From a virus: DNA of 53,811 nucleotides. The stretch lies in the IMG/VR virus record IMGVR_UViG_3300044712_000302, positions 1 through 53,811 of that record; one strand, written 5' to 3'. Positions 31,058 through 39,031 of this stretch are shown piece by piece; positions within the stretch are counted from its first letter, which is position 1; each line of letters begins with the position of its first letter. Position numbers and translations under genes: made by a program. Under the pieces are notes generated by a model. That model did no database searches. It was not told the origin of the DNA and worked only from the letters and a program-made list of their open reading frames with translations.

Positions 31058-31683
31058 GCTTCAGTCCTCTGGGCGCTGCGGTCCATGATTTTCTTGAGGT
31101 CCTCGCCGTTGAGCGCCTGGGCCGCACGGTCGTACATCTGCTGCCAGGTGCCGATGCGCTCGTCCTTCTTCAGGAACGGCGTGGCCTCAAGCAGCGTGGC
31201 GTACAGCAGCAGGTCCGGTGCGTACTCGGTGAGCCAGTTGGTCTGGAAGTCCTCGCCCAAAAAGCGCGGCTGCTCGTAGTAGACCACCTCCAGCGTGCTC
31301 GCTGCAACCGGTGTGGGCGTGATCAGCCAGTGGTTGTAGTCGTAGTCGGCGTAAAACTGCGGTGCGCCGGTTTCGGCCTCGTCGGGCCAGTAGTTGCGGC
31401 AGTACTCGTAGGAGCGCGCAAAAATCGGCGTTCCGTCAACGGTCATGCTCACCGTGTCGCGCCAGCGGTCGGGCTTGCGGTAGGTGGCCACGCCAATCTG
31501 CAGGGGGGTCTGGACAGCGCGGATGAAGCCTTGAATCTTCAGCTCACGCGAGATGCGGCGCTCGCCCAGTGTGATCAGGCGTGGCAGTTGCTCGTAGACA
31601 ATCTGGTCGCTCTCAGCGGTGAAACCCCGCTCAAGGTAGCGGCGCACATCTTCAAGCAGGCTGCTGTACGTCATCGTGTACAT
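31054..31683 (-). CDS. Head-tail connector or adaptor protein
   Basis: A 209-aa protein of the phage adaptor type: DVRRYLERGF, EQLPRLITLGERRISRELKIQGF, LEVVYYEQPRFLGEDFQTNWL and ATLLEATPFLKKDERIGTWQ. These motifs recur in podovirus proteins between portal and tail. It is expected to join the portal ring to the tail. Start at 31683 after GGAG; an alternative ATG lies three codons in. A strong promoter lies 54-83 bp upstream. Confidence 0.82.
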   Translation of the reverse strand: MYTMTYSSLLEDVRRYLERGFTAESDQIVYEQLPRLITLGERRISRELKIQGFIRAVQTPLQIGVATYRKPDRWRDTVSMTVDGTPIFARSYEYCRNYWPDEAETGAPQFYADYDYNHWLITPTPVAASTLEVVYYEQPRFLGEDFQTNWLTEYAPDLLLYATLLEATPFLKKDERIGTWQQMYDRAAQALNGEDLKKIMDRSAQRTEA

Positions 31684-31736
31684 GGGGACTCCAGTAGGGT
31701 GTGAAGCCGCTGGTCCAGCAGGCGCTGTGTTGCAGA

Positions 31737-31766
31737 ATTATAGGCTGGGCGGCCGCCAGGAGGCAA
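31737..31766 (-). promoter_or_regulatory. Late promoter before connector/tail genes
   Basis: Minus strand: TTGCCT (31766-31761), 18 bases, TATAAT (31742-31737). The -10 is a perfect consensus. The surrounding sequence shares TGTTTGCC-n-CCT and CTAyAATTC, at identical spacing, with the element at 38982-39011. A NotI-like palindrome (31748-31757) lies in the spacer. Confidence 0.7.
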
Positions 31767-31774
31767 ACAGGAGA

Positions 31775-32188
31775 TCACCGCGCCACACCCTTGGTTTTCT
31801 CGAACGACCGCATGCCAGCGATGCCCAGGATGCCAGAGAGGATCACCCAAAGCTGATCAGCGTCCAGGACCGGTGGTGGAGTCAGCTCTTTGGGAATCCA
31901 GCCCATGCCCTGCAGGTAGGTCCAGACCCAGAGCATCAGCGGGTAAAGCAGAAATTGGTAGGCCATGGCCGCCGCGCCAATCCAGCCGATCGCGGGTCGC
32001 CATCCGGCGACAAAAACGCTGCTGTGCGCGGCCTCGGCCTTGTTGACCTCAATCTGCGCCAGGTCGATGGCCTGGTCGAGCTTGCGGCCCTCCAGCTCCA
32101 GCTGCATGCGCTCTTTTTCCGTGGTGATCAGGTCGCCAGCCACCTTGCCGACGGACTCGATCATGCTTCCAATGCCCAGGATATTCAT
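31775..32188 (-). CDS. Holin (3-TM, gene-transfer-agent type)
   Basis: A 137-aa protein. A helical N-terminal half (residues 20-50) is followed by hydrophobic segments: VAGWRPAIGWIGAAAMAYQF (about 60-80), LYPLMLWVWTYL and QLWVILSGILGIAGM. AGWRP and the closing segments are typical of the 3-TM holin family. It should permeabilise the inner membrane to release the endolysin encoded just upstream. It starts at 32188, overlapping the endolysin stop as ATGA. Confidence 0.88.
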   Translation of the reverse strand: MNILGIGSMIESVGKVAGDLITTEKERMQLELEGRKLDQAIDLAQIEVNKAEAAHSSVFVAGWRPAIGWIGAAAMAYQFLLYPLMLWVWTYLQGMGWIPKELTPPPVLDADQLWVILSGILGIAGMRSFEKTKGVAR

Positions 32189-32703
32189 GTGACGTCCTTC
32201 AGTGTGCGGTTAATCCAGCCGAGCAGGAACTTGGCCTGCGTGCGGTCGCGGGTCACAATATCCCGGTACCGGGCGATCTTGGCCAGGGCGTAGGCCATGA
32301 CGAATTTCTCGGGGTCGTAGGCGTTGAGAGCCTGCAGCGTGCGCTGACCGAAAGAGCCGTCGGGCGTTGCGCCAACCACCAGCTGCGCGAGCTTGACGGC
32401 CACGGTGGGCCGCTTGGGCGCACTGGAGTTGACGGCAAAGCTGAAAATCGAGGTCGCGATTTGCTGGTGGGCGATGTGATCGCCCATGATGGGCAGCCAG
32501 TAGTTGGTGTGGTACCAGTTGCGCACCATCGGCGTTGGCGGCGTCTCCCCCCGGTCGATGAACCCCCAGCCCTCCCAATCGGGGTTGAAGTTCCTGGCGA
32601 TGCCTGCGTAGGTTTGGCCACCCCGGTCGCCTGGGACGTTGTGCAGCACGTAGCCGCCCTCGTCTCGAATCATGGACTCAAAAGCTGGCAGAAAATCAGC
32701 CAT
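32185..32703 (-). CDS. Endolysin (GH108-type muramidase with peptidoglycan-binding domain)
   Basis: A 172-aa lysozyme-like enzyme. MIRDEGGYV (catalytic Glu15) and GDRGGQTYAGIA define the GH108 domain. PDGSFGQRTLQALNAYDP near residue 115 belongs to the C-terminal PG_binding_3 type domain. It should cleave the glycan backbone of peptidoglycan at lysis. There is no signal peptide, so export depends on the holin next door. It overlaps the upstream membrane microprotein gene by 8 bp and the holin gene by ATGA. Confidence 0.9.
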   Translation of the reverse strand: MADFLPAFESMIRDEGGYVLHNVPGDRGGQTYAGIARNFNPDWEGWGFIDRGETPPTPMVRNWYHTNYWLPIMGDHIAHQQIATSIFSFAVNSSAPKRPTVAVKLAQLVVGATPDGSFGQRTLQALNAYDPEKFVMAYALAKIARYRDIVTRDRTQAKFLLGWINRTLKDVT

Positions 32704-32791
32704 AAATCACCTCAAATCCAATTTTGACGGACCAAAGCACCACACCGACGATCAGGACGGCGGCGATCAGTGCTTCGGCCCAGTCTCTCAT
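32696..32791 (-). CDS. 31-aa membrane peptide in lysis cassette
   Basis: The frame MRDWAEALIAAVLIVGVVLW... encodes 31 residues, nearly all one membrane span flanked by charged ends. The ATG overlaps the upstream stop as ATGA, and its stop lies eight bases inside the endolysin gene. Its location suggests a second holin, an antiholin or a holin regulator; this is inference. Confidence 0.65.
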   Translation of the reverse strand: MRDWAEALIAAVLIVGVVLWSVKIGFEVIYG

Positions 32792-33138
32792 GCTGACCAG
32801 GGCAGGGGTGGTGTCACCACAGGCGAATTGATCGCGTTGGCGATCTGCGTGGCGACGGCCGACTCGGTGGCGAATTTGTCCACGCCGTTGGCCCAGATCC
32901 AGCCGAGGACCTGAGCTTCGGTGAGCTGGTCGTAGGGCGTGAACGCTGAGCCGGTTGGCGCAGGCAGCGAGCAGGTGCCATACACGGAGCCGTTGTAGGT
33001 CTTACCGTTGACGGTCTGGGCTCCGGAGCAGGTCCAGTGAACGGTAAAAACCACATCGGTTTCGCCATCGGCCTGCGGGTAGCAGTCCATAGCGGTGACG
33101 TCCCAGGTCATGGTGATGGAGGTGAGGGTGTCGGTCAT
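32788..33138 (-). CDS. Tail-fibre-associated protein (DUF7936-like)
   Basis: A 116-aa protein. MTWDVTAMDCYPQADGETDVVFTVHWTC and the C-terminal PYDQLTEAQVLGWIWANG match a family found after tail-fibre genes in podoviruses and cyanophages (DUF7936 from memory). It is probably a small structural or chaperone-like factor of the fibre. The ribosome site is TGAAAGGAAC. Confidence 0.75.
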   Translation of the reverse strand: MTDTLTSITMTWDVTAMDCYPQADGETDVVFTVHWTCSGAQTVNGKTYNGSVYGTCSLPAPTGSAFTPYDQLTEAQVLGWIWANGVDKFATESAVATQIANAINSPVVTPPLPWSA

Positions 33139-33149
33139 GGTGGTTCCTT

Positions 33150-35048
33150 TCAGTTTGATTCGAGTGCCGCGACACGGGCGGTCAGGGTTTGGATGATGGC
33201 TTGCTGTTCTTGGATGGCGGCAGTCAACGTTGCAACCAAGAAACTGGTGTCGATGCCCTGGTACTGTGGGTTGCCTTCGGCATCCACTGCGTCCTTCTCG
33301 CCTGTCACAGCAGCAGGGCAGACTTCGGCCAGTTCGTGAGCAATGAAGCCCTCTCCATCGGAGCCGTCAGACTTCCATTTGTACGTCACCGGCTTAAGGG
33401 CTGCGACCTTAGCCAGCGCACCAGTCATGGGCTGGACGTTCTCTTTCAGGCGGTAATCGGATGATGTGTTGTACGCAACAGCGGTGGTTCCGTTTTGAGT
33501 AATGCCCCCAATTGCTCCGCCGTTGTAAGCGAAGAAAGTGTACGCAGAGCCTGACACTGTACCGTTAGCGTGGTTGACAACAACAACACCGCCGGGGCCA
33601 TTCTTTTGCAGAGCAACCGAATCGCTATTTGTCAAACCAGCACTCGTCGTCCCCACCAGCAGATTCCCGCTGCTGTCGATGCGGGCGCGTTCTGTGCCGC
33701 CTGTCGAAATTGCTACGTTGTTTGTACCGACACCGTAGATGCCGTTGTTGAAGTTTCCGACTGTTCCGGTAAAGAAGATGCCGCTTGTCGATTGGGTGTA
33801 AATGTTTCCCGCAAGAAAATTAACGTTACCAGAGGAGTCGATGAGAGTGCGAGCTGTACCGTCGTTGTTGGAGAATACAAGTGATGGTGCTGCGGAGTCT
33901 GTTGCCCCTATGTAATACCCTTGACCGACCTGCGCTCTCGTATTGTTGTAAGCAACGTGAACGGCGTAAACCGAATCATTGGAGCCGAAGTAAGAACGCC
34001 CGCCCGCAACTTGAAGCCTTGCGTTGCTTGCAAAGGAGGTGGTTCCGAGGCCAAGGTTTCCGGAGTCGGTCAATGCCAGACGCACAGTTGATGTCGCGTT
34101 ATCGATAAACGCCAATATCTTGTCATCAACAGCGGCGGCATCAACAGCAATCTTCCATGTCTGTGTGCTGTTCCTGTTAAGCAACGCAAGCGCAGTTGGA
34201 TTGCTTGCGCTTTCTTGCAAAGTGAGTTTAGTGCCCGATACAGGCGAACTCGTCCCAATACCCAGACCTGTGGAGGTCAGGCGCATTTGTTCGGTGTTGT
34301 TGACCGTGAACAGAATGGGCTGATTGCTCAGTGTGGCAAAGTCAAGCAAATACGCAGACGAGGTAACTCTGGAATACGAAATGTCGGGGCGAGATTCAAG
34401 TGTGGCAATGTTTGATGTTGTTACCGCTTCTAAAATGGTCTGTCCAGACGTTCCTCTGGATGTAACCTTTGCACCACCGATTGCGCTAACTTGCAGCGTA
34501 TTCGTCCCATCAAACGTCAGCGCACTCCCCGTGGTCAGTACTTTGGAGCCGTTCAAATACGCGACCCCGTTTGCTGTGCCGCCCGAGAGCGTTACAGCAT
34601 TCGAGACAGTCAGCGCGTTGGCGGTCAGCGTGGTGCCGTCAAACGTGAGGTTTGCGCTGTCTTGCAGCAGGCCGCCGGTGCCTGCGTAGGTCACGCGGCC
34701 AGAGGTCAGGCCGGAAAACGTGATCGAGCCCGACGAGGTCAGTCCGGTGAGTCCGGTGAGCACGCCCGCGTCGCTGAGAACACCCACCGAGTTTTGCACC
34801 AGCTTGCCCGTGGTGCCATCGAAACGCACCAGTGCGTTGTCGGTCGAGCTGCCTGGGCCGACCACATCACCAGCGGAGCCAGCGGCCGTTGCCAGCACGC
34901 GAACCACGCCGCCGTTGTCCTTGTAGAACAGCTTGCCGTCGGTAATGTTCACGGCCAGCTCGCCAGCGGCCAGGTTGCCTGCCGATGGGGTCGCCGCAGC
35001 GGTGGTGCTGTAGTACAACTGGATGGGTGTGTAGCCTGCCTGAGACAT
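33150..35048 (-). CDS. Tail fibre with C-terminal peptidase S74 chaperone domain
   Basis: A 632-aa fibre. Residues 1-40 resemble the conserved attachment end (PIQLYYSTTAAATPSAGNLA). The middle is beta-repeat material (DSSGNL, GGTERARIDSSGNLLVG repeats). Residues about 530-632 form an intramolecular chaperone: SDYRLKENV (Ser/Lys of the autocleavage site), PVTYKW, GFIAHEL and a final coiled coil. The domain trimerises the fibre then cuts itself off. Bases about 33450-34450 are more AT-rich than neighbours, suggesting recent exchange of the host-recognition part. Confidence 0.9.
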   Translation of the reverse strand: MSQAGYTPIQLYYSTTAAATPSAGNLAAGELAVNITDGKLFYKDNGGVVRVLATAAGSAGDVVGPGSSTDNALVRFDGTTGKLVQNSVGVLSDAGVLTGLTGLTSSGSITFSGLTSGRVTYAGTGGLLQDSANLTFDGTTLTANALTVSNAVTLSGGTANGVAYLNGSKVLTTGSALTFDGTNTLQVSAIGGAKVTSRGTSGQTILEAVTTSNIATLESRPDISYSRVTSSAYLLDFATLSNQPILFTVNNTEQMRLTSTGLGIGTSSPVSGTKLTLQESASNPTALALLNRNSTQTWKIAVDAAAVDDKILAFIDNATSTVRLALTDSGNLGLGTTSFASNARLQVAGGRSYFGSNDSVYAVHVAYNNTRAQVGQGYYIGATDSAAPSLVFSNNDGTARTLIDSSGNVNFLAGNIYTQSTSGIFFTGTVGNFNNGIYGVGTNNVAISTGGTERARIDSSGNLLVGTTSAGLTNSDSVALQKNGPGGVVVVNHANGTVSGSAYTFFAYNGGAIGGITQNGTTAVAYNTSSDYRLKENVQPMTGALAKVAALKPVTYKWKSDGSDGEGFIAHELAEVCPAAVTGEKDAVDAEGNPQYQGIDTSFLVATLTAAIQEQQAIIQTLTARVAALESN

Positions 35049-35066
35049 GATGTTTCCTCTCGAAAT

Positions 35067-37613
35067 TTAGAACGTGCCGCCGGAGATACCCGACCACACT
35101 GGTGTGCCTGCGCCAGCCGAAGTGAGCACCTGCCCCGCCGTGCCGTTGGCGATAAACCCGGTCGCGCCTGCGCCGGTCTGATACGGGATCTGAGACGCTG
35201 CGCCGCCTGCCAAGTTGGTGGCCGACGTTGCGTTGCCGGACAGCGATGCCGTGATTGTCCCCGCGCTGAAATTCCCGGAGGCGTCGCGCGCCACGACCTT
35301 GGAGGCCGTGTTGGCTGATGTTGCGTCCACAGCAAACGTGCGCGCGGCTGATCCGTCAAACGTGCCCGTGGAGGTCAGGAACGCGCCTGCGGTCAGCGCG
35401 TTGGCCACCGAGCCAACACCGGTCACAGAGCCGGGTGCGATGTTGGTCCAGAATGTTCCGTTGTACTGGATCAGGTTGTTGGTGGCCAGGGTGTTGAACT
35501 GCACGTTCGAGTCCGTGCCGCCCAGGACGCTGCCAGGGTTCACCAGGACAAAGAACGAGCCCGAGCCGCCAGAGCCTGCGTGCGTGATGATGCCGAGCTG
35601 CACCTTGATGCCGGGCGCGGACGGCTTGACCTTTGTCGGGTTGCCCGTCGTCGGGTTGTACCAGATCACATCGCCGTCGGCCCAGGTTTCGCCGTAGGCC
35701 GAGCCGTTGGTTGTGATGCCGCGAACGAGGCCGTAGGTGGTGATGCGGCCAAAACCGTTGTTGGCGATCGGCTCAGTGGCGATGCCAAGGATCAGGTTGC
35801 CGTCCGTCAGTCCGGCCACTGTCGGGGCAAAGGTGATTTCGCCGGATGCGCCCACGGTGCCCGTTTGGTAGACGATTTTCAGCGGGCTGTCACTGATCGT
35901 TGCCGAGGCCTTGCCGTAGACGAAAAGCTCCTCGCCGACCTGCTGGGTGATGTTGCCATTGCCCATGCCAAAGTTCAGCGAGCCGGTCGATCCGTTGTAC
36001 CACATGCGCCCTGCGGCCAGGGTTACGGCAGCGCCGTTGTTGAACTGGATGTACGGGTTGGCGTTGTCGATCGTGAGCGCCGACATGGTTGCGCCGTCGG
36101 CAAACACCAGCTTGCCCGAGCCCGTCTCGTCGGTCATCGCTGCTGCCAGGTTGGCAGACGACGGCGTGGCCGCCCAGGTTCCAACGGCAGGCACCGAGAA
36201 CGAAATCGTGCCGGTCGTCGTGATCGGGCCGCCAGTCAACCCGGTACCGGTGCCAACGCTGGTCACGGTGCCCAGAGGGTTCGTGGACCAATCAAAAGCC
36301 GTGCCATTCCAGCGCAGGAAGGTGTCGGTAACGGTCGGGGCGGTGATGAACCCGGTCGCACCCGAGCCGGTCTGGTAGGCGATCCTATTGGCCGCGCCGC
36401 CAGCAAGGTTCGTGGCCGAGGCCGCGTTGCCGCTGATGCCGATGTTCCACGTGCCCGTCGCGTCGGTGCCGTCCGCCTTGGGCGCGCCGACCGTGTTGTA
36501 GGAGATCGTGGCGGTCGCGCTGCCGTTGTAGGTCTGCCCCGGGCTTGCGCCGCCGGTGGTGTTGAACGTGATCGCGTTGGCCACCGAGCCAGCCTGGCCC
36601 GTGGTGTTTTGGTTGAGCACCGGGACGTCTGAGACCTGGATGGCGGACATCACCACATTCGTGCCGTCGCCGCGCAGGAACTGAGCCGTTGTCACCGCAC
36701 CGGCCAGCGTGTTCATAGCCGCCTGGCGCGTGGTCTGGCCCGTGCCGCCCTTGGCGATGCTCACGACGGGCAGGTCGTCGTTGACCAGCGCCCGGAAGGT
36801 CGGGTCGGCGTTGGGGCCCGATGCCGGTCCGCCGAAAAACTGGTTTGCCGGTACAGGGGCCACGATCAGCGTGGAGCCCCAGGTGGGAGCGCCGCTGCCG
36901 CCGGACACCAGCACTTGGCCAAGGGTACCAGCCGTGCCAACATACAAACCGTCCGCGCCTGACCAGATCACCGCGCCGGGCTGCATCACCAGGCTGCGGC
37001 TGGTACCGCCCTGGTCGATGGGCAGGATGCCGTCGATCTGCGTCTGGTCGGCCAGGTCAACAGCCGGGTGGCGGTGGTCTGAGCGCGAGAGGGTAAGCGC
37101 CGTACCGGCCGAGCCAGATCCTGTGCCTGTCAGCGGAGTGCCCCCATATGAAACCGCAAGGGTGACGTTCGAGGACAGCGGCCCGCCGCCCGTGAGGCCG
37201 TTTCCGGCGATCACCTCGCGGCTGGTGGGCACGTAGCCCGAAATCGACAGCGGAACGGTCGTGGCGGCCGTCACGCGGCCAGTGGCGTCCACGGTGACCT
37301 GGGGAACATTCGAGCCATCACCATACACACCAGGCGTCACGCCCGAGGCGGCCAGCTGCGTGGTGCCAATACCACCTGGGGCAACCGACAGGGTCACGTT
37401 CGAGGACAGCGCACCGCCGCCCGTAAGCCCCGTGCCAGCAATCACCTGGCGCGAGGTCGGAACACCGGCCACCTGCAGCAGGTCACCGGCGCGGATTTTG
37501 TACGTCACGCCCTGATAGACGCCAACAAGCAGCGTGTCCTCCGAAGGCAGCGTCACTGGAACCGGCAGGTTCGTGATGCTGATCGGGATGAGGTTTGATG
37601 GGACTTGGGCCAT
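35067..37613 (-). CDS. Large tail fibre protein with internal repeats
   Basis: An 848-aa Gly/Thr-rich fibre. The repeated units are IAGTGLTGGGALSSNVTLSV near residue 58 and IAGNGLTGGGPLSSNVTLAV near 134, and ATNLAGGAANRIAYQTG-type units near 400 and 800. The first 40 residues (LIPISITNLPVPVTLPSEDTL) look like a virion attachment region. It ends GGTF, like the 29858..31057 protein. It probably forms the shaft of a receptor-binding fibre. No enzyme motif seen. Confidence 0.85.
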   Translation of the reverse strand: MAQVPSNLIPISITNLPVPVTLPSEDTLLVGVYQGVTYKIRAGDLLQVAGVPTSRQVIAGTGLTGGGALSSNVTLSVAPGGIGTTQLAASGVTPGVYGDGSNVPQVTVDATGRVTAATTVPLSISGYVPTSREVIAGNGLTGGGPLSSNVTLAVSYGGTPLTGTGSGSAGTALTLSRSDHRHPAVDLADQTQIDGILPIDQGGTSRSLVMQPGAVIWSGADGLYVGTAGTLGQVLVSGGSGAPTWGSTLIVAPVPANQFFGGPASGPNADPTFRALVNDDLPVVSIAKGGTGQTTRQAAMNTLAGAVTTAQFLRGDGTNVVMSAIQVSDVPVLNQNTTGQAGSVANAITFNTTGGASPGQTYNGSATATISYNTVGAPKADGTDATGTWNIGISGNAASATNLAGGAANRIAYQTGSGATGFITAPTVTDTFLRWNGTAFDWSTNPLGTVTSVGTGTGLTGGPITTTGTISFSVPAVGTWAATPSSANLAAAMTDETGSGKLVFADGATMSALTIDNANPYIQFNNGAAVTLAAGRMWYNGSTGSLNFGMGNGNITQQVGEELFVYGKASATISDSPLKIVYQTGTVGASGEITFAPTVAGLTDGNLILGIATEPIANNGFGRITTYGLVRGITTNGSAYGETWADGDVIWYNPTTGNPTKVKPSAPGIKVQLGIITHAGSGGSGSFFVLVNPGSVLGGTDSNVQFNTLATNNLIQYNGTFWTNIAPGSVTGVGSVANALTAGAFLTSTGTFDGSAARTFAVDATSANTASKVVARDASGNFSAGTITASLSGNATSATNLAGGAASQIPYQTGAGATGFIANGTAGQVLTSAGAGTPVWSGISGGTF
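37165..37220. repeat. Direct repeat in fibre gene, copy 1
   Basis: 56 bp near-identical to 37396-37451, 231 bp away and in the same reading frame. It encodes the repeated GLTGGG-LSSNVTL unit and shows that the fibre shaft grew by internal duplication. Confidence 0.8.
37396..37451. repeat. Direct repeat in fibre gene, copy 2
   Basis: Second copy of the 37165-37220 unit (offset 231 bp, 77 codons). Mismatches are mostly at third positions, so the protein repeat is under selection. Confidence 0.8.
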
Positions 37614-37616
37614 TTT

Positions 37617-37931
37617 TTAATCCACAACGAACAGGAAGCGTTGCCCGTCCTCAGAAACGATGAACTGCGTGCCGTCCTGCGTGATCAGGCCCGAAGGATT
37701 GGTCGTCAACGGCACATCCGGGCGCACGAACGGCAGCACGATCTGGTCCTCTTGGCGCGGGGCCAGGCGGTACGGATCGTAGTTGTCCGTGTCCTCCTTG
37801 CAGACCATGAGCGCCGGAAAGTTGGGATCCGGGTTGAGCTCGGCGATCTTGAACTTTCGAGAGCAGCGAGCACAAATGCCCAACCCATACGTCGGGTCGC
37901 TTGCATCTGGGACGATGAACTTGCCGCTCAT
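37617..37931 (-). CDS. Small tail-region protein with Cys motif
   Basis: A 104-aa protein. GICARCSRKFKIAELN holds a Cys pair and VCKEDTD a third Cys; an IVLPFVRPDVPLTTNPSG segment follows. The tail (TQDGTQFIVSEDGQRFLFVVD) is strand-rich. It overlaps the connector gene by ATGA and precedes the fibre. It may be a small tail accessory protein. Confidence 0.72.
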   Translation of the reverse strand: MSGKFIVPDASDPTYGLGICARCSRKFKIAELNPDPNFPALMVCKEDTDNYDPYRLAPRQEDQIVLPFVRPDVPLTTNPSGLITQDGTQFIVSEDGQRFLFVVD

Positions 37932-38920
37932 TTCGTGTAGCACCCAATACCGGGGTTGATGTAAGTCGGCGAGCCGTCGTTGTCGCCGTCCCAGGCGGCC
38001 TGGCGGGCGGCGTACCATTTCTGCTCAAGCATGGCGACCAGGGATGGGTCCACGGCTGGGGTTTCAGCGCCGACACGCGCAGACAAACCAGCGGTAATGG
38101 CCTCCAGCCAGCGCTGGGGAACCTCGACGTCTTGCCGCAGGTTCTCGGTGTCCATGATGTGGCGGTGACGCCACACGATCAGCTGCTGGTGCTCAGCGGC
38201 GGCATTCGGAGACGGCCAGAGGTTCATCACCGGCCGGGGCAGGTCGCGCTGGAACCAGTAGGTCAGCGGACGGCCCATGAACACCTTGTTGCTCTGCGCC
38301 ACGTAGGTGTCGCGGTTGAGCGAGCCCATGGGGATTTCCTGCGGCAGTGTGCCGAGGTACACCTCGCTGAGCAGCATCGGGCTGCTGCTGGTAATGCGAA
38401 ACAGCCGCTTGGCCATCGCCGGGACGATATCCGTCCAAGTCCACTCGCCAGCGGTTGCGATCGTGTTTTGCGTTTCAACCGTGGTCCAGACCAGGCCGTC
38501 GTTGCTGGTCTGGAAGGTCACGTCCACGGACGCGCCGGTCCACTTCATGCCCACCGTGTTGACGGTTCCCACGCCGCCGTCCTGGTCGTTGAAGTCGACG
38601 GTGTAGCTGGTCGGCAGGGACACCGTTGCGCCGGTCAGCTCCTGCAGCGTGCGCAGGTTGGCGTTGAGCACCTCGACGGTGCCGTTGTCCAGCGTGACGA
38701 TGGGCTGGCCTTCGTAGAAGGGGTAGATCTGGCGCTGAATGCACCAGCTGGGGGTTTTCGTGTTGGCAAGCTCGCTGAGCAGCAGGTACAGCGACTCAAG
38801 CGCGTAGGCCTGCATTTCGGACGTGATGGCCTGGGCAGGCAGGCGGCAGCGCCGGAAAGCGTGATCGACGACTTTCAGGGCGTTGAATGTTGTGCTGCTG
38901 ATGCTGCCGGAAAAGGCCAT
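37928..38920 (-). CDS. gp4-like head-tail connector protein with inserted beta domain
   Basis: A 330-aa protein. The N-terminal helices (KVVDHAFRRCRLPAQAITSEM, ALESLYLLLSELAN) and the C-terminal part (VPQRWLEAITAGLSARVG, AARQAAWDGDND) match P22 gp4-type connector/tail accessory proteins. Residues about 85-200 (KWTGASVDVTFQTSNDGLVWTTV) resemble a discoidin or carbohydrate-binding beta-sandwich inserted between them. Start at 38920 after GGAG. A promoter lies 62-91 bp upstream. Confidence 0.8.
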   Translation of the reverse strand: MAFSGSISSTTFNALKVVDHAFRRCRLPAQAITSEMQAYALESLYLLLSELANTKTPSWCIQRQIYPFYEGQPIVTLDNGTVEVLNANLRTLQELTGATVSLPTSYTVDFNDQDGGVGTVNTVGMKWTGASVDVTFQTSNDGLVWTTVETQNTIATAGEWTWTDIVPAMAKRLFRITSSSPMLLSEVYLGTLPQEIPMGSLNRDTYVAQSNKVFMGRPLTYWFQRDLPRPVMNLWPSPNAAAEHQQLIVWRHRHIMDTENLRQDVEVPQRWLEAITAGLSARVGAETPAVDPSLVAMLEQKWYAARQAAWDGDNDGSPTYINPGIGCYTK

Positions 38921-38981
38921 GCTAACTCCGTATTTGGTCGTCAGATGGCCGCCGATTCAGCGCGCCCGTGGGGGTTGGGGA

Positions 38982-39011
38982 ATTGTAGATCAAGAGGTCA
39001 CAAGGCGGCAA
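38982..39011 (-). promoter_or_regulatory. Late promoter before gp4-like gene
   Basis: Minus strand: TTGCCG (39011-39006), 18 bases, TACAAT (38987-38982). It has the same TGTTTGCC-n-CCT ... CTAyAATTC frame and identical spacing as the 31737-31766 promoter, so the two are probably read by the same polymerase form or regulator. Confidence 0.65.
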
Positions 39012-39031
39012 ACATGCCGCCCTGCTCTCGA

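Noticed and set aside
29852-31279. A 475-aa plus-strand frame opposite tail genes
   Set aside because: Arg/Gly/Val-rich shadow of the 29858..31057 and 31054..31683 genes, both well supported.
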